21,195 bases of DNA. Source: an uncultured Bacillota bacterium (GTDB lineage: Bacteria; Bacillota; Clostridia; Tissierellales; Tepidimicrobiaceae). The DNA is taken from contig CALBUB010000088.1 in the NCBI GenBank assembly GCA_937967955.1, forward strand, positions 1 through 21,195. Reading direction: 5' to 3'. Below, piece after piece: positions 8,109-16,318 of this stretch (within the stretch, counting starts at the first letter, position 1; each line of letters begins with the position of its first letter). The notes below the pieces were generated by a model. That model worked only from the letters and a program-made list of their open reading frames with translations. It was not told the DNA's origin and did no database searches. The translations under genes and the position numbers were made by a program.

Positions 8109-11100
8109 AAAATACCGAAGAGCAGGCTTTGGCCATAAGAACCATAGATAAGAATTTGGCTGTTAATGCTGGTGCTGGAACAGGAAAGACTAAAGTTCTT
8201 ACTGAAAGATACCTATATATTCTTGAAAATGGGGACTTAGAGGAAAATAAGGAGATAGAGTCCATAGTTGCCATTACCTTTACCAATAAGGCTGCTCAAG
8301 AGATGAGGGATAGGATAAGGAAAGAAATAAGAAAGAGGTTCTCCCAAGGTAGCAAATGGCGTAGATTTTACAGGGATTTGGAAAAGGCAAATATTTCTAC
8401 CATACACAGCTTCTGTGGCAATATAATTAGGGAAAATCCACTGAAGGCTAAAGTAGATCCTATGTTTAAGGTATTAGAGCAGACGGAAGGGGATTTGCTC
8501 CTGGAAGAAGCTATAATGGATATATTACTGGAAGGCCTAGAAAAGGACGATAAGCTGTATAATTTAATAAGGCTATTTAAGAAGGATGATTTAGAAAAAA
8601 TAGCTGAAGAGCTCATGTATATATACCATAAAGTAAGGACAGCAGGCTACTCTTTCCAGCAGGTTAAAAATATGACCCTATCCCATATTAAGGGTATCTC
8701 TGTAGGCAAGGAGGACATAGATGAAATAAGGGAACTGTTTGCTTACTTGCTTGGAAAAGCAAGTAGAAGTAGCAAGTATGCTAGACTAGTTTCTAATGAG
8801 GTCTGGTTAAAGTTTAAGGAAGGCAATTATTCAAAGGAAGAACTGCTTCCTATAATAGAATACTTATCAGCTTATATTGGAAATTTAAAAAAGGAGCAGG
8901 AAAAAGTAGATAAGCTTAAGGAACTTGTAAATAAGGTTTTATGCCTTAAGGATTTAGAAAACATATGGGTTTATGAAACTTTCTTTGACCTAATAATTAA
9001 AATAGATAGGGAGTATAGAAGAAGGAAGGATGAGATAGATTCTCTAGATTTTGATGATTTACAAATATTAGCCTTAAGGCTATTAGAGGATGATGCCATT
9101 AGGGAAGAATACCAGAACAAATATAGATATATAATGGTAGATGAATTCCAAGATACTAATGAAGTTCAAAAGATGATATTTTACAAGCTCTGCTCTAAGG
9201 AGAAGCTTCTAGATAGGAACAATCTATTTGTAGTAGGAGATCCTAAACAGTCCATATATGGCTTTAGAGGGGCAGATTTAGATGTATTCTACCAAGTAGT
9301 AGAGGATATAGAAAGGATTTCCAAGCAAAAGCCCATAAGCTTGGATAAGAACTTTAGGACTGTAGATACGGTACTGAAATTTGTCAATTCCCTCTTTACT
9401 TCCCTTATGGGAGATAAATATATAAGCTTAAAGAAACACCATATATCTGATAATCAGGTAGATGTAGAAATACTAGAAAAGGCTGATGTGGAAGTTCCTC
9501 CTAATGTAAGCAAGGGGGATTATAGTCTGTATATAGAAAGTAGACTAATAGCCAGTAGGATAAAGGAGTTAGTAGAGGCAGGCACCTTTGACTATGGAGA
9601 CTTTTGCTTACTTTTTAGGGCTTCTACCCATGACCATATCTATGAAGAAGCCTTAAAGGAGTACGGAATACCCTTTTACAATTTTGGAGGAAAGGGCCTA
9701 TTTGAAAGCCAAGAAATTAAGGATTTAATGAATGGCCTTAAGGCAATAAGTAATAGGTACGATACCATAGCCACCATTGGCTTTTTAAGAAGTCCCATGG
9801 TTGGCCTTTCTGACAGGACCATATACTGGCTTTTAAGGTATAAAAAAGACAATTTATTAAATACATTAGAAGAGGCCATACCCTACATTGGAGCTAGTGA
9901 GAAAGAGAAGGTAAATAGAGCAAAAAACATACTAAAGGAGTTTATAATTAAGAAGGATTTATATAGCGTTTCTAAACTGGTAAGGCAGTTAATAGATAGG
10001 ACCTATTATTTGGATAGCTTGCTGCTTCTCCCTGGTGGAAAACAGATGGTTTCCAATATAAACAAGTTCCTGGATATATGTATAGAATATGATAGGACCT
10101 CTCTTGGCTCTTTAGAGGATTTCATAGATTATATTGAAATGATGAAGGATAAGGGCACCTTAGAAGAAGCCCAAGCAAAGATTTATACTGAAGATGCCAA
10201 TGTAGTTAAATTGATGACTATCCATAAGTCTAAGGGCTTACAGTTTCCAGTTACCATAATACCTCAAATGGCTAGAGGTTTTAAAACTGATTCAGCCTTT
10301 GGCCTATTCCATAAGGATAAAGGGATAGGACTAAAGATAGATGAAAATTCTCCTTTCTATGAAAGTATAAAGGCAGAATTAAGGGAAAGGGAAATGGAAG
10401 AAAGTAAAAGGATTCTCTATGTGGCCATGACTAGAGCAGAGAAAAAGCTTATTATTGGCTGGCAGGGAAGTGATAAGGGTTATAAAAAGATGGTAAAGGA
10501 GCTTATAGAGGAGCTAATAGATAAGAAGCAGGCTACCCTTATAGATGGGCCTATAAAGAAGCCTAGCCAATTAAATACTATTAAGCCTTTAAGGCCAGAG
10601 CTTTTTCAGGTAAAAGCCTTTGCTGAAGAACAATTTCCCCTTTTAAAGGAGATTCCAGGCTTTGGCCAGAAGAAGTTTAGAAGTTTTAGTGTAAGCCAAT
10701 TTTTAGACTTCCGCCAGTGTAAGAGGAAATTTTATATGAAATACTATAGGAAGTTGCCTATAGATATTATGGAAGAAGTTTTTTTTGAAAAAGAAAGAAC
10801 TTTCCTGTTGGATGGTGCCACTAGGGGAAATATAATCCATAGTTTTTGCCAATATTATAGTAAAGGAATGGATAAGGTAGAGCTGTTAAAGAAGATAGTA
10901 AACTCCTATGGAATAGCTTATAATGAAAAAATTGGAGAGGAATTATTCCCCTATGTAGAAAACTATTTAAAATACTATAGGGAGGACTATGAGCAAGTTT
11001 ATTCAGAAAAGGAGTTCTTCTTAAAAGTGGAGGATGCCTATATTAGGGGAATTATTGACAGAATAAATATAAAAGGCAACAAGTGTGAAATATTAGACTT

Positions 11101-11440
11101 TAAGACCAATAGGGTAACAGATTTAGAGAAGCTAAAAAATATGTATGCTCCTCAAATTAAGCTATATGCCAATGCTATAAAGAGGATTACCAATTTAGAT
11201 GTAAAGGGTGCTTATATATTCTTCCTTGAGACAGGAGATATGGAAGAAGTTGATGTTAGCCAAGCTAGTTTAGATGAAAATTTACAAGATATAATGGCTT
11301 TTATCCATTTTGTCAACAGCAATAGTTCCATAGAAGCATATGAAAAACCCAGCACTTGTAAGTGTTGTGAATATAGTATAATGTGTAACTATAATGTTAA
11401 AGAAGAAAGAACACTGAGAATGGAGAGAGGCACATGTTAA
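8105..11440 (+). CDS. addA: AddA helicase-nuclease subunit with four-cysteine cluster
   Basis: This 1111-residue SF1A (UvrD-like) ATP-dependent helicase-nuclease is the motor partner of AddB. Visible motifs are Walker A AGAGTGKT (22-29), TFTNKAAQEM, DEFQDT (from D346), VGDPKQSIYGFRGAD, TIHKSKGLQFP and YVAMTRAEKKL, which are helicase motifs I to VI in order. The C-terminal nuclease shows H912, D985 in GIIDRIN, and D998/K1000 in LDFKTNR. Unusually for AddA, C872 (RQCKRKFY) plus C1085, C1088 and C1094 match the C...C-x2-C-x5-C iron-staple pattern known from AddB and Cas4-like nucleases; C1087 is an extra cysteine. It starts at ATG 8105, overlapping the addB stop by four bases, which implies translational coupling. 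The next gene overlaps its end. Confidence 0.94.
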   Translation: MKNTEEQALAIRTIDKNLAVNAGAGTGKTKVLTERYLYILENGDLEENKEIESIVAITFTNKAAQEMRDRIRKEIRKRFSQGSKWRRFYRDLEKANISTIHSFCGNIIRENPLKAKVDPMFKVLEQTEGDLLLEEAIMDILLEGLEKDDKLYNLIRLFKKDDLEKIAEELMYIYHKVRTAGYSFQQVKNMTLSHIKGISVGKEDIDEIRELFAYLLGKASRSSKYARLVSNEVWLKFKEGNYSKEELLPIIEYLSAYIGNLKKEQEKVDKLKELVNKVLCLKDLENIWVYETFFDLIIKIDREYRRRKDEIDSLDFDDLQILALRLLEDDAIREEYQNKYRYIMVDEFQDTNEVQKMIFYKLCSKEKLLDRNNLFVVGDPKQSIYGFRGADLDVFYQVVEDIERISKQKPISLDKNFRTVDTVLKFVNSLFTSLMGDKYISLKKHHISDNQVDVEILEKADVEVPPNVSKGDYSLYIESRLIASRIKELVEAGTFDYGDFCLLFRASTHDHIYEEALKEYGIPFYNFGGKGLFESQEIKDLMNGLKAISNRYDTIATIGFLRSPMVGLSDRTIYWLLRYKKDNLLNTLEEAIPYIGASEKEKVNRAKNILKEFIIKKDLYSVSKLVRQLIDRTYYLDSLLLLPGGKQMVSNINKFLDICIEYDRTSLGSLEDFIDYIEMMKDKGTLEEAQAKIYTEDANVVKLMTIHKSKGLQFPVTIIPQMARGFKTDSAFGLFHKDKGIGLKIDENSPFYESIKAELREREMEESKRILYVAMTRAEKKLIIGWQGSDKGYKKMVKELIEELIDKKQATLIDGPIKKPSQLNTIKPLRPELFQVKAFAEEQFPLLKEIPGFGQKKFRSFSVSQFLDFRQCKRKFYMKYYRKLPIDIMEEVFFEKERTFLLDGATRGNIIHSFCQYYSKGMDKVELLKKIVNSYGIAYNEKIGEELFPYVENYLKYYREDYEQVYSEKEFFLKVEDAYIRGIIDRINIKGNKCEILDFKTNRVTDLEKLKNMYAPQIKLYANAIKRITNLDVKGAYIFFLETGDMEEVDVSQASLDENLQDIMAFIHFVNSNSSIEAYEKPSTCKCCEYSIMCNYNVKEERTLRMERGTC

Positions 11441-11640
11441 TAATAGGAATAGCTTTTTTTGTTGCAAGTGGCTACTTCTTGCTGAGTGAGGTATATACCA
11501 TCAAGAAAATGGAAGATGAATTGGTGGTATTACCTAAGAAGGTAGAAAAGACTGGGGAGCATTTTAGATATAAAATATTTATGGGTATTCTTTCCTTTGT
11601 AATTGGCTTGTTTGCCATAATCAACAATATAATCTATTAA
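11434..11640 (+). CDS. Small two-helix membrane protein, function unknown
   Basis: I do not recognise this 68-residue protein. It has two hydrophobic segments, about residues 2-19 (LIIGIAFFVASGYFLLSE) and 48-66 (FMGILSFVIGLFAIINNI). A polar, mixed-charge stretch joins them and includes VVLPKKVEKTGEHFRYK. Both termini are predicted on the same side of the membrane. The ATG at 11434 overlaps the last codons of addA in the arrangement ATGTTAA, with GGAGAGAGG just upstream, so its translation is coupled to addA. It ends 10 bases before the next membrane-protein start. The tight overlap and strong hydrophobic pattern argue that it is a real gene. A link to AddAB function is not implied beyond shared transcription. 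Confidence 0.72.
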   Translation: MLIIGIAFFVASGYFLLSEVYTIKKMEDELVVLPKKVEKTGEHFRYKIFMGILSFVIGLFAIINNIIY

Positions 11641-11650
11641 GGGTGTGCAT

Positions 11651-13555
11651 ATGAAGAAATATATTTATTTAAGTCTATCAATCATGTTTATTTTTTTATT
11701 TATACTTACTCCTGATGTTTATGCTGCTAGTGAAAAGACATTGCTCATTTTAGTAGATGAACTCAGTTTTTTTGATATAGATATAATATGTAAAAACAAG
11801 GCCTTTGGAGTAGGTTTTGTTAATATTAAGACCTTGGATAATGATGTGGAGGAAAGCCTATACCTTTCTATAGCCTTAGGAAGAAAGGTGGGCACCTCCC
11901 AGCATTTTCAAGGTCTTTATAAGACTGAAGATGGAAGGATATTCCTTTCTGGCTTTCAGGATATGTTAGCTAGTACCATAAATGGAGGAGATGACTCCTT
12001 CCATAGCCTTTTGGGAGAAAGGCTTAAAGCTGAAGGCATATCCTACATAGGTAGTAATTCTTCTGCAATAATTGCTGCCGATGAAAAGGGAGAGATTAAG
12101 ACTGGAGAGATTGAAATAAAGTATGAGCTTCCTTGGCTTATAGAGAAGACCAATTTCCACTTAAAGAAAACGGATATATTAGTCCTAGACTACCATATAG
12201 ATAAGAAGGAGGATAGACTTAATATATTAAAGGCTTATTTAGAAGAATTTGAAGGAAACAAGGTAATCATATTATCTAAAAAAGTTTCTCAGGATATGGA
12301 AAAGCTACTTAACAACTATCTAGTACCAGTATTATACAAAAATGACAATAAGAAGGGAATACTTACCAGCTCTTCTACAAGGAGAGATGGTTTTATTGTC
12401 TTAGAAGATATTTATGGAGAATTGGTTTATACATATGATGAAAAAGATAGTTCAACTATAGGGAATAAAATTGAATTGATAAAGAAGGAGGACAATCTAA
12501 AGTATATAAAAGCCATTTACAATAATACTAATAATTTAATATGGATAAGCTATATTTTCCATGGAATAATATATGCTATCCAATTCTATTGTGGGCTAGT
12601 CCTTTACAGGATAAGGAAAAGGGGCATATTTGAAAGGGTACATTTTCTTTATTCTTTTATGATAATAAGCATATTTATAAGTTTTATAATGGGAATTTCA
12701 AATTACCATGTTAATATTCCCCTGTATGTTTTTATCAATTTAATAGCATCCTATATGGTAGCCACTATACTGGAGGATAAGGGCATAAATGCCATAGGAG
12801 TGTTTTCTTTACTTATTTATGGGTATATACTTGTTGCAGCTTTGTTCTTCCCTGAAGTCATATATAAATCCTATATTGGAGTAAATAACTTATTCTATGG
12901 AGCTAGATACTATGGCTTTAATAATGGAATCATGGGAGTATTTATAGCCACATCTTTAGTTAGTTGCTTATATTTAAAGAGGACAATTGGTAATAAATTG
13001 CTTGTAAATTTAGCCTATATACTATTTGCCCTGACGAATATGCTAATACTGTCTGCCAGCTTTGGTGCTAATACCGGCGGCTTTATAACTGCTACCATTT
13101 TGTTCATGATGGTAATTTATGATAGCTTATTTAAAAAGATTGGAAACATTAAGACCAAAATTGGCTTGGCTTTTTTTGCTCTATTCCTTTTTGCCCTTAA
13201 TATGTATTTTGATATTTTAAGTGAAGAAAAAAGCCATGCTATAAGCTTCCTTATTCGGGTGAAGGAATATGGTATTAGAGAATTTTTAGGTATGGCCTTT
13301 ATCAAACTTAAGGAACTAGTTAGGCTTACTATACTTCCGCCTTTTAGCATAGTTATTATCTCACAGCTTTATTCCATAAAGTATTTATCTGGAAGGGTAA
13401 ATATAAAATTTGCAAAAGAAGTATTACTAATATTCATAGTTTCATTAATAGCTTTCATAATAAATGATACAGGCAATATTGCTTTCATATTTATGAACCA
13501 TTTTCTCATAGCTTTATTTATAGATAAATACTTAGAAGATAGCTTATTTCTATAA
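11651..13555 (+). CDS. Multi-spanning membrane protein with alkaline-phosphatase-like ectodomain
   Basis: This 634-residue protein starts with a signal peptide (hydrophobic core about 4-20, likely cut after VYA). An exported domain of about 265 residues follows, opening with LLILVDELSFFDID. This resembles the first strand and metal-site start of alkaline-phosphatase-superfamily proteins, though I cannot trace the remaining metal ligands. From about residue 296 come roughly eight to ten membrane helices. They include ARYYGFNNGIMG (418-429) and FGANTGGFIT (471-480), motifs I associate with uncharacterised Clostridia membrane proteins of this architecture; this is from memory and unverified. ATG at 11651 is preferred over the in-frame GTG at 11645, since GGGTG (11641-11645) then sits five bases upstream. 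An envelope polymer or lipid role is possible but not shown. It is last in the addBA run, with no clear terminator after it. Confidence 0.75.
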   Translation: MKKYIYLSLSIMFIFLFILTPDVYAASEKTLLILVDELSFFDIDIICKNKAFGVGFVNIKTLDNDVEESLYLSIALGRKVGTSQHFQGLYKTEDGRIFLSGFQDMLASTINGGDDSFHSLLGERLKAEGISYIGSNSSAIIAADEKGEIKTGEIEIKYELPWLIEKTNFHLKKTDILVLDYHIDKKEDRLNILKAYLEEFEGNKVIILSKKVSQDMEKLLNNYLVPVLYKNDNKKGILTSSSTRRDGFIVLEDIYGELVYTYDEKDSSTIGNKIELIKKEDNLKYIKAIYNNTNNLIWISYIFHGIIYAIQFYCGLVLYRIRKRGIFERVHFLYSFMIISIFISFIMGISNYHVNIPLYVFINLIASYMVATILEDKGINAIGVFSLLIYGYILVAALFFPEVIYKSYIGVNNLFYGARYYGFNNGIMGVFIATSLVSCLYLKRTIGNKLLVNLAYILFALTNMLILSASFGANTGGFITATILFMMVIYDSLFKKIGNIKTKIGLAFFALFLFALNMYFDILSEEKSHAISFLIRVKEYGIREFLGMAFIKLKELVRLTILPPFSIVIISQLYSIKYLSGRVNIKFAKEVLLIFIVSLIAFIINDTGNIAFIFMNHFLIALFIDKYLEDSLFL

Positions 13556-13573
13556 AAATTACCAAATTTGTAG

Positions 13574-13602
13574 TTGAAAAGGGGTAGAGGCAGTGATATA
13601 AT
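13574..13602 (+). promoter_or_regulatory. Sigma-A-type promoter for marR-ABC operon
   Basis: TTGAAA (13574-13579) and TATAAT (13597-13602) are separated by exactly 17 bases, and a TG at 13594-13595 gives an extended -10. Transcription should start near 13609, leaving a leader of about 38 bases before the marR start. This is the best promoter in the window. Confidence 0.8.
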
Positions 13603-13620
13603 ATCGTAAAGCGAAATATT
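13595..13620. promoter_or_regulatory. Candidate MarR operator over the -10 box and start site
   Basis: GATATAATATC (13595-13605) is an inverted repeat around a single central base and covers the -10 box. A second, looser inverted repeat, AATAT (13600-13604) to ATATT (13616-13620), covers the start site. MarR proteins commonly bind such AT-rich palindromes next to their own gene, so autorepression is a reasonable inference. Inverted repeats of this size are common in AT-rich DNA, so confidence is limited. Confidence 0.35.
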
Positions 13621-13646
13621 AGGCTGTCTAAACAAGAGGTGATCTT

Positions 13647-14096
13647 TTGGAACTACAAGATATTTCTGAACACATTTCTGAACATATTATGGAGATAAGC
13701 AAAATCATCCATAAAAAGGGTCATACAATAGCTAGGGAATATGGTTTAACTTATGATCAATTCCATATGTTGCTCTATTTGAAAAAATCACAAAACCCTC
13801 CAACTATTAATGAATTGGCTAGTAAATCCCATAGGGCTCAAAACACAGTTTCAGAAAAAATATCTCGCCTTGAGGAAAAGGGCTTAGTTAGAAGGGTAGG
13901 CGATGAAAAGGATAGGAGAATCACCAGGGTTCAGATTACTGAAAAAGGCTTAGATTTAGTAAAGACCATAAAGAAGGAGAAAGGCAATAAGATTATCTAT
14001 TCAGCCTTAAGAAGTATGGAAGTAGAAGAGGTAAACAATCTAAATAGAAGCCTAGAAAAACTTTATAGGTATTTAAAGGAGGGGAATAGGGAATGA
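13647..14096 (+). CDS. MarR-family transcriptional regulator
   Basis: This 149-residue winged helix-turn-helix protein has an N-terminal dimer helix, then the DNA-binding core PTINELASKSHRAQNTVSEKISRLEEKGLVRR (about 51-82). The wing follows with DEKDRRITRVQITEKG, the DxRxxxxxLT-like signature of MarR proteins. The start is TTG at 13647, preceded by AAGAGGT (13634-13640), with six bases between. It ends in an ATGA overlap with the ABC exporter, the common arrangement in which a MarR protein represses its own exporter and releases it on binding a small molecule. No ligand can be assigned. Confidence 0.92.
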   Translation: MELQDISEHISEHIMEISKIIHKKGHTIAREYGLTYDQFHMLLYLKKSQNPPTINELASKSHRAQNTVSEKISRLEEKGLVRRVGDEKDRRITRVQITEKGLDLVKTIKKEKGNKIIYSALRSMEVEEVNNLNRSLEKLYRYLKEGNRE

Positions 14097-15814
14097 TAAG
14101 GAAATTTATATCTTATTATAAGCCCCACAAGAAGCTGTTTTTTATGGATATGTTCTTTGCCTTTTTGATTTCAGCAATAGATTTAATATTCCCAATGGTA
14201 TCCAGAGAAATAATGAACAATGTTATACCTAATAAGCAGCTGGATTTATTGATAAAGTGGAGTATTGTTTTAGCAATACTTTCTATTATAAGGTATATTA
14301 GTAATTATATAGTATCCTATTGGGGTCATGTGCTAGGAGTATATATTGAATACGATATGAGAAGGGAATTATTTACCCATTTGCAGACTCTTCCCTTTAG
14401 CTACTACGACAATACTAAAACTGGTCACATTATGTCTAGGCTGGTTAACGATTTAAGGGATGTGGTGGAGCTGGCTCACCACGGGCCAGAAGATATATTC
14501 ATATCAATAGTGATGCTAATAGGTTCCTTTATAATGCTCCTTAAAGTAGAATGGCGGCTTACCCTAATAGTGTTTTCCTTCATACCCATAATACTGTGGT
14601 TTACTGCTTCAAAGAGAATCAAAATGGAAAACTCTTTTAGAAAGCTTAGAAGGAAATTATCTAATATAAATGCCTACTTGGAAAACAGTATTTCTGGAAT
14701 AAGGGTTGTTAAGGCCTTTGCCAATGAAAGGTATGAAATTGAAAAATTTAATGAGACTAATGATGAGTACAAAGAAGCCAGAAAAGAAACTTATAAGTCT
14801 ATGGCAGAGTTTTTATCTGGCATAAATATTGCCACAAACATGCTTAATCTGGTGGTAATAAGTTTTGGCGGCTACTTTGCTTATAGGGAACTAATTACTA
14901 TTGGAGACTTATTGGCCTATACTTTATATATAAGCTACTTTATGGTGCCTATAAGAAGAATGGCCAATCTAATGCAGCAATTACAAGAAGGTATGACTGG
15001 CTTTGAAAGGTTTGTAGAAGTAATGAATATAAAATCAGATATAGTTGATAAGGAAGATGCTATAGAATTAAAAGATGTAAAGGGCCATATCCAATTTAAG
15101 GATGTTTCTTTTAGCTATAATAATGGCGGAAAACAGGTGCTAAAAGATATAAATATTGAAATAAAACCTGGAAAGACTGTAGCCTTAGTTGGCCCTTCCG
15201 GGGCAGGTAAAACTACCTTATGCCATCTAATTCCAAGGTTTTATGATATAGATAGTGGTTCCATATTAATCGATGGAATAGATATTAGGGATATTAAACT
15301 AGCATCTTTAAGGCAAAACATAGGTATAGTCCAACAGGATGTATTCCTATTTACAGGCACAATAAAAGAAAACATAGCTTATGGAGATCCCACTAAGACT
15401 GATGAAGAAATAGTCCAGGCAGCAAAGAGAGCAAAAATTCACGATTTCATAATGACTTTACCTAATGGTTACGATACCCATATTGGGGAAAAAGGAGTGA
15501 AGCTATCAGGAGGCCAGAAGCAGAGAATATCTATTGCAAGGCTCTTTTTAAAGAATCCACCTATATTGATATTAGACGAAGCAACTTCTGCCTTGGATAA
15601 CCAAACAGAAATATTGATACAGCAGTCCTTAGAAGAACTAGCTAAGGGAAGGACTACCTTAGTAATAGCTCATAGGCTGTCAACTATTAAAAATGCTGAT
15701 GAGATATTAGTACTAACTAATAATGGAATAGAGGAAAGGGGAAGTCATGAAGAGCTGCTAGCTAAAGGAGGCATATATAAGGAATTGTATGAATCCCAAT
15801 TTAGAGAGAGATAA
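14093..15814 (+). CDS. ABC exporter half-transporter (fused TMD-NBD, multidrug/lipid type)
   Basis: This 573-residue protein has six transmembrane helices in the first ~310 residues (type I exporter fold), followed by an ATPase domain. Walker A is GPSGAGKTT (367-375), the Q-loop lies in NIGIVQQDVFLF, the signature is LSGGQ (471-475), Walker B ends at D495 with catalytic E496, and the H-loop histidine is H527 in AHRLS. All catalytic residues are intact, so a homodimer would have two working sites, as in MsbA, BmrA or Sav1866. No second half-transporter gene is nearby, which favours a homodimer. The substrate could be a drug, lipid or peptide. It overlaps marR by four bases and is expected to be induced together with it. 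Confidence 0.93.
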   Translation: MIRKFISYYKPHKKLFFMDMFFAFLISAIDLIFPMVSREIMNNVIPNKQLDLLIKWSIVLAILSIIRYISNYIVSYWGHVLGVYIEYDMRRELFTHLQTLPFSYYDNTKTGHIMSRLVNDLRDVVELAHHGPEDIFISIVMLIGSFIMLLKVEWRLTLIVFSFIPIILWFTASKRIKMENSFRKLRRKLSNINAYLENSISGIRVVKAFANERYEIEKFNETNDEYKEARKETYKSMAEFLSGINIATNMLNLVVISFGGYFAYRELITIGDLLAYTLYISYFMVPIRRMANLMQQLQEGMTGFERFVEVMNIKSDIVDKEDAIELKDVKGHIQFKDVSFSYNNGGKQVLKDINIEIKPGKTVALVGPSGAGKTTLCHLIPRFYDIDSGSILIDGIDIRDIKLASLRQNIGIVQQDVFLFTGTIKENIAYGDPTKTDEEIVQAAKRAKIHDFIMTLPNGYDTHIGEKGVKLSGGQKQRISIARLFLKNPPILILDEATSALDNQTEILIQQSLEELAKGRTTLVIAHRLSTIKNADEILVLTNNGIEERGSHEELLAKGGIYKELYESQFRER

Positions 15815-15821
15815 ATAAGTA

Positions 15822-15851
15822 GTGACCAATAAACCTCCCTTAACATATTAT
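15822..15851 (+). promoter_or_regulatory. Weak candidate promoter inside the hairpin region
   Basis: GTGACC (15822-15827) and TATTAT (15846-15851) lie 18 bases apart. They would start transcription around 15858, inside the hairpin loop and before the ribosome binding site. Both boxes deviate from consensus, so this is tentative. Confidence 0.28.
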
Positions 15852-15878
15852 GTAGTGAATATGGAAGGGAGGTTTATT
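15828..15878 (+). promoter_or_regulatory. Hairpin enclosing the ribosome binding site of the 104-residue gene
   Basis: AATAAACCTCCCTT (15828-15841) is perfectly complementary to AAGGGAGGTTTATT (15865-15878). Inside, CATATT (15844-15849) can pair with AATATG (15858-15863), giving a stem of about 20 pairs interrupted by one small internal loop. The 3' arm contains AAGGGAGG, the ribosome binding site of the gene starting at 15880. In RNA from the upstream ABC gene the site would be hidden. The A-rich left arm and TTTATTT right edge also resemble an intrinsic terminator for the ABC gene, which ends 13 bases before it. Both roles are possible together. Confidence 0.72.
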
Positions 15879-15879
15879 T

Positions 15880-16194
15880 ATGAATATGAACTATCCAGAA
15901 CTATACTACAGAATCTACCCTAAGGCCCTTGAGTCCATAGATAAATACCTTAGGGATAATCCATATATGGTAGATGTTTCCGATGAAATAGTAGAGGAGT
16001 TAGTAGATGATGTATATGAAAAGCTGATAGATGAATGTCCTGAATTAGATGAGGACCCAATGGAAAGGAGAAGGGGAAGATACAGAGCTCTTCAAAGACC
16101 CATATATGGTAGGAGAAGGTTAGCAAGGGATATTATTGCCATTATAATCATTTCAGAATTAATACGTAGACTAAATCCTCGCTTATTTTACTAA
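15880..16194 (+). CDS. Small charge-segregated protein, function unknown
   Basis: I do not recognise this 104-residue protein. The first half is acidic and tyrosine-rich (ELYYRIYPKALESIDKYLRD, then DEIVEELVDDVYEKLIDECP). The second half is strongly basic (MERRRGRYRALQRPIYGRRR), and it ends with the hydrophobic DIIAIIIISELIRRLNP, which could be a short membrane-associating helix or a buried helix. No signal peptide is visible. The start is fixed by AAGGGAGG (15865-15872), seven bases before the ATG. It stands alone between the inverted repeat upstream and a terminator downstream, so it forms its own small unit. A structural or sporulation-related protein is possible, but nothing in the sequence proves it. 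Confidence 0.7.
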   Translation: MNMNYPELYYRIYPKALESIDKYLRDNPYMVDVSDEIVEELVDDVYEKLIDECPELDEDPMERRRGRYRALQRPIYGRRRLARDIIAIIIISELIRRLNPRLFY

Positions 16195-16221
16195 AATAGG
16201 CTAAATTTTAGCCTATTTTTT
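16193..16221 (+). terminator. Intrinsic terminator after the 104-residue gene
   Basis: AAAATAGGCT (16193-16202) pairs with AGCCTATTTT (16210-16219) around AAATTTT and runs into six T (16216-16221). The left arm overlaps the stop codon at 16192-16194. The following 97 bases to the next gene are AT-rich and contain no convincing promoter. Confidence 0.85.
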
Positions 16222-16318
16222 AAATGTAACTATTTTGTAAAGCATTTTATCACATTATGTAGTATCCTATTATTAAAGGTTTGGACATATATAGTATTTT
16301 GTTGAAAGGGGGAACTTT

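Noticed and set aside
13556..13575. AAATT...AATTT inverted repeat after the large membrane protein as a terminator
   Set aside because: The stem is short, AT-only and lacks a T-tract, so it would not terminate; the end of the long run remains undefined.
16281..16310. TTGGAC followed by TATAGT as a promoter for the deacetylase operon
   Set aside because: The two boxes are only three bases apart, and no -35 lies at a proper distance from TATAGT; no convincing promoter could be assigned.
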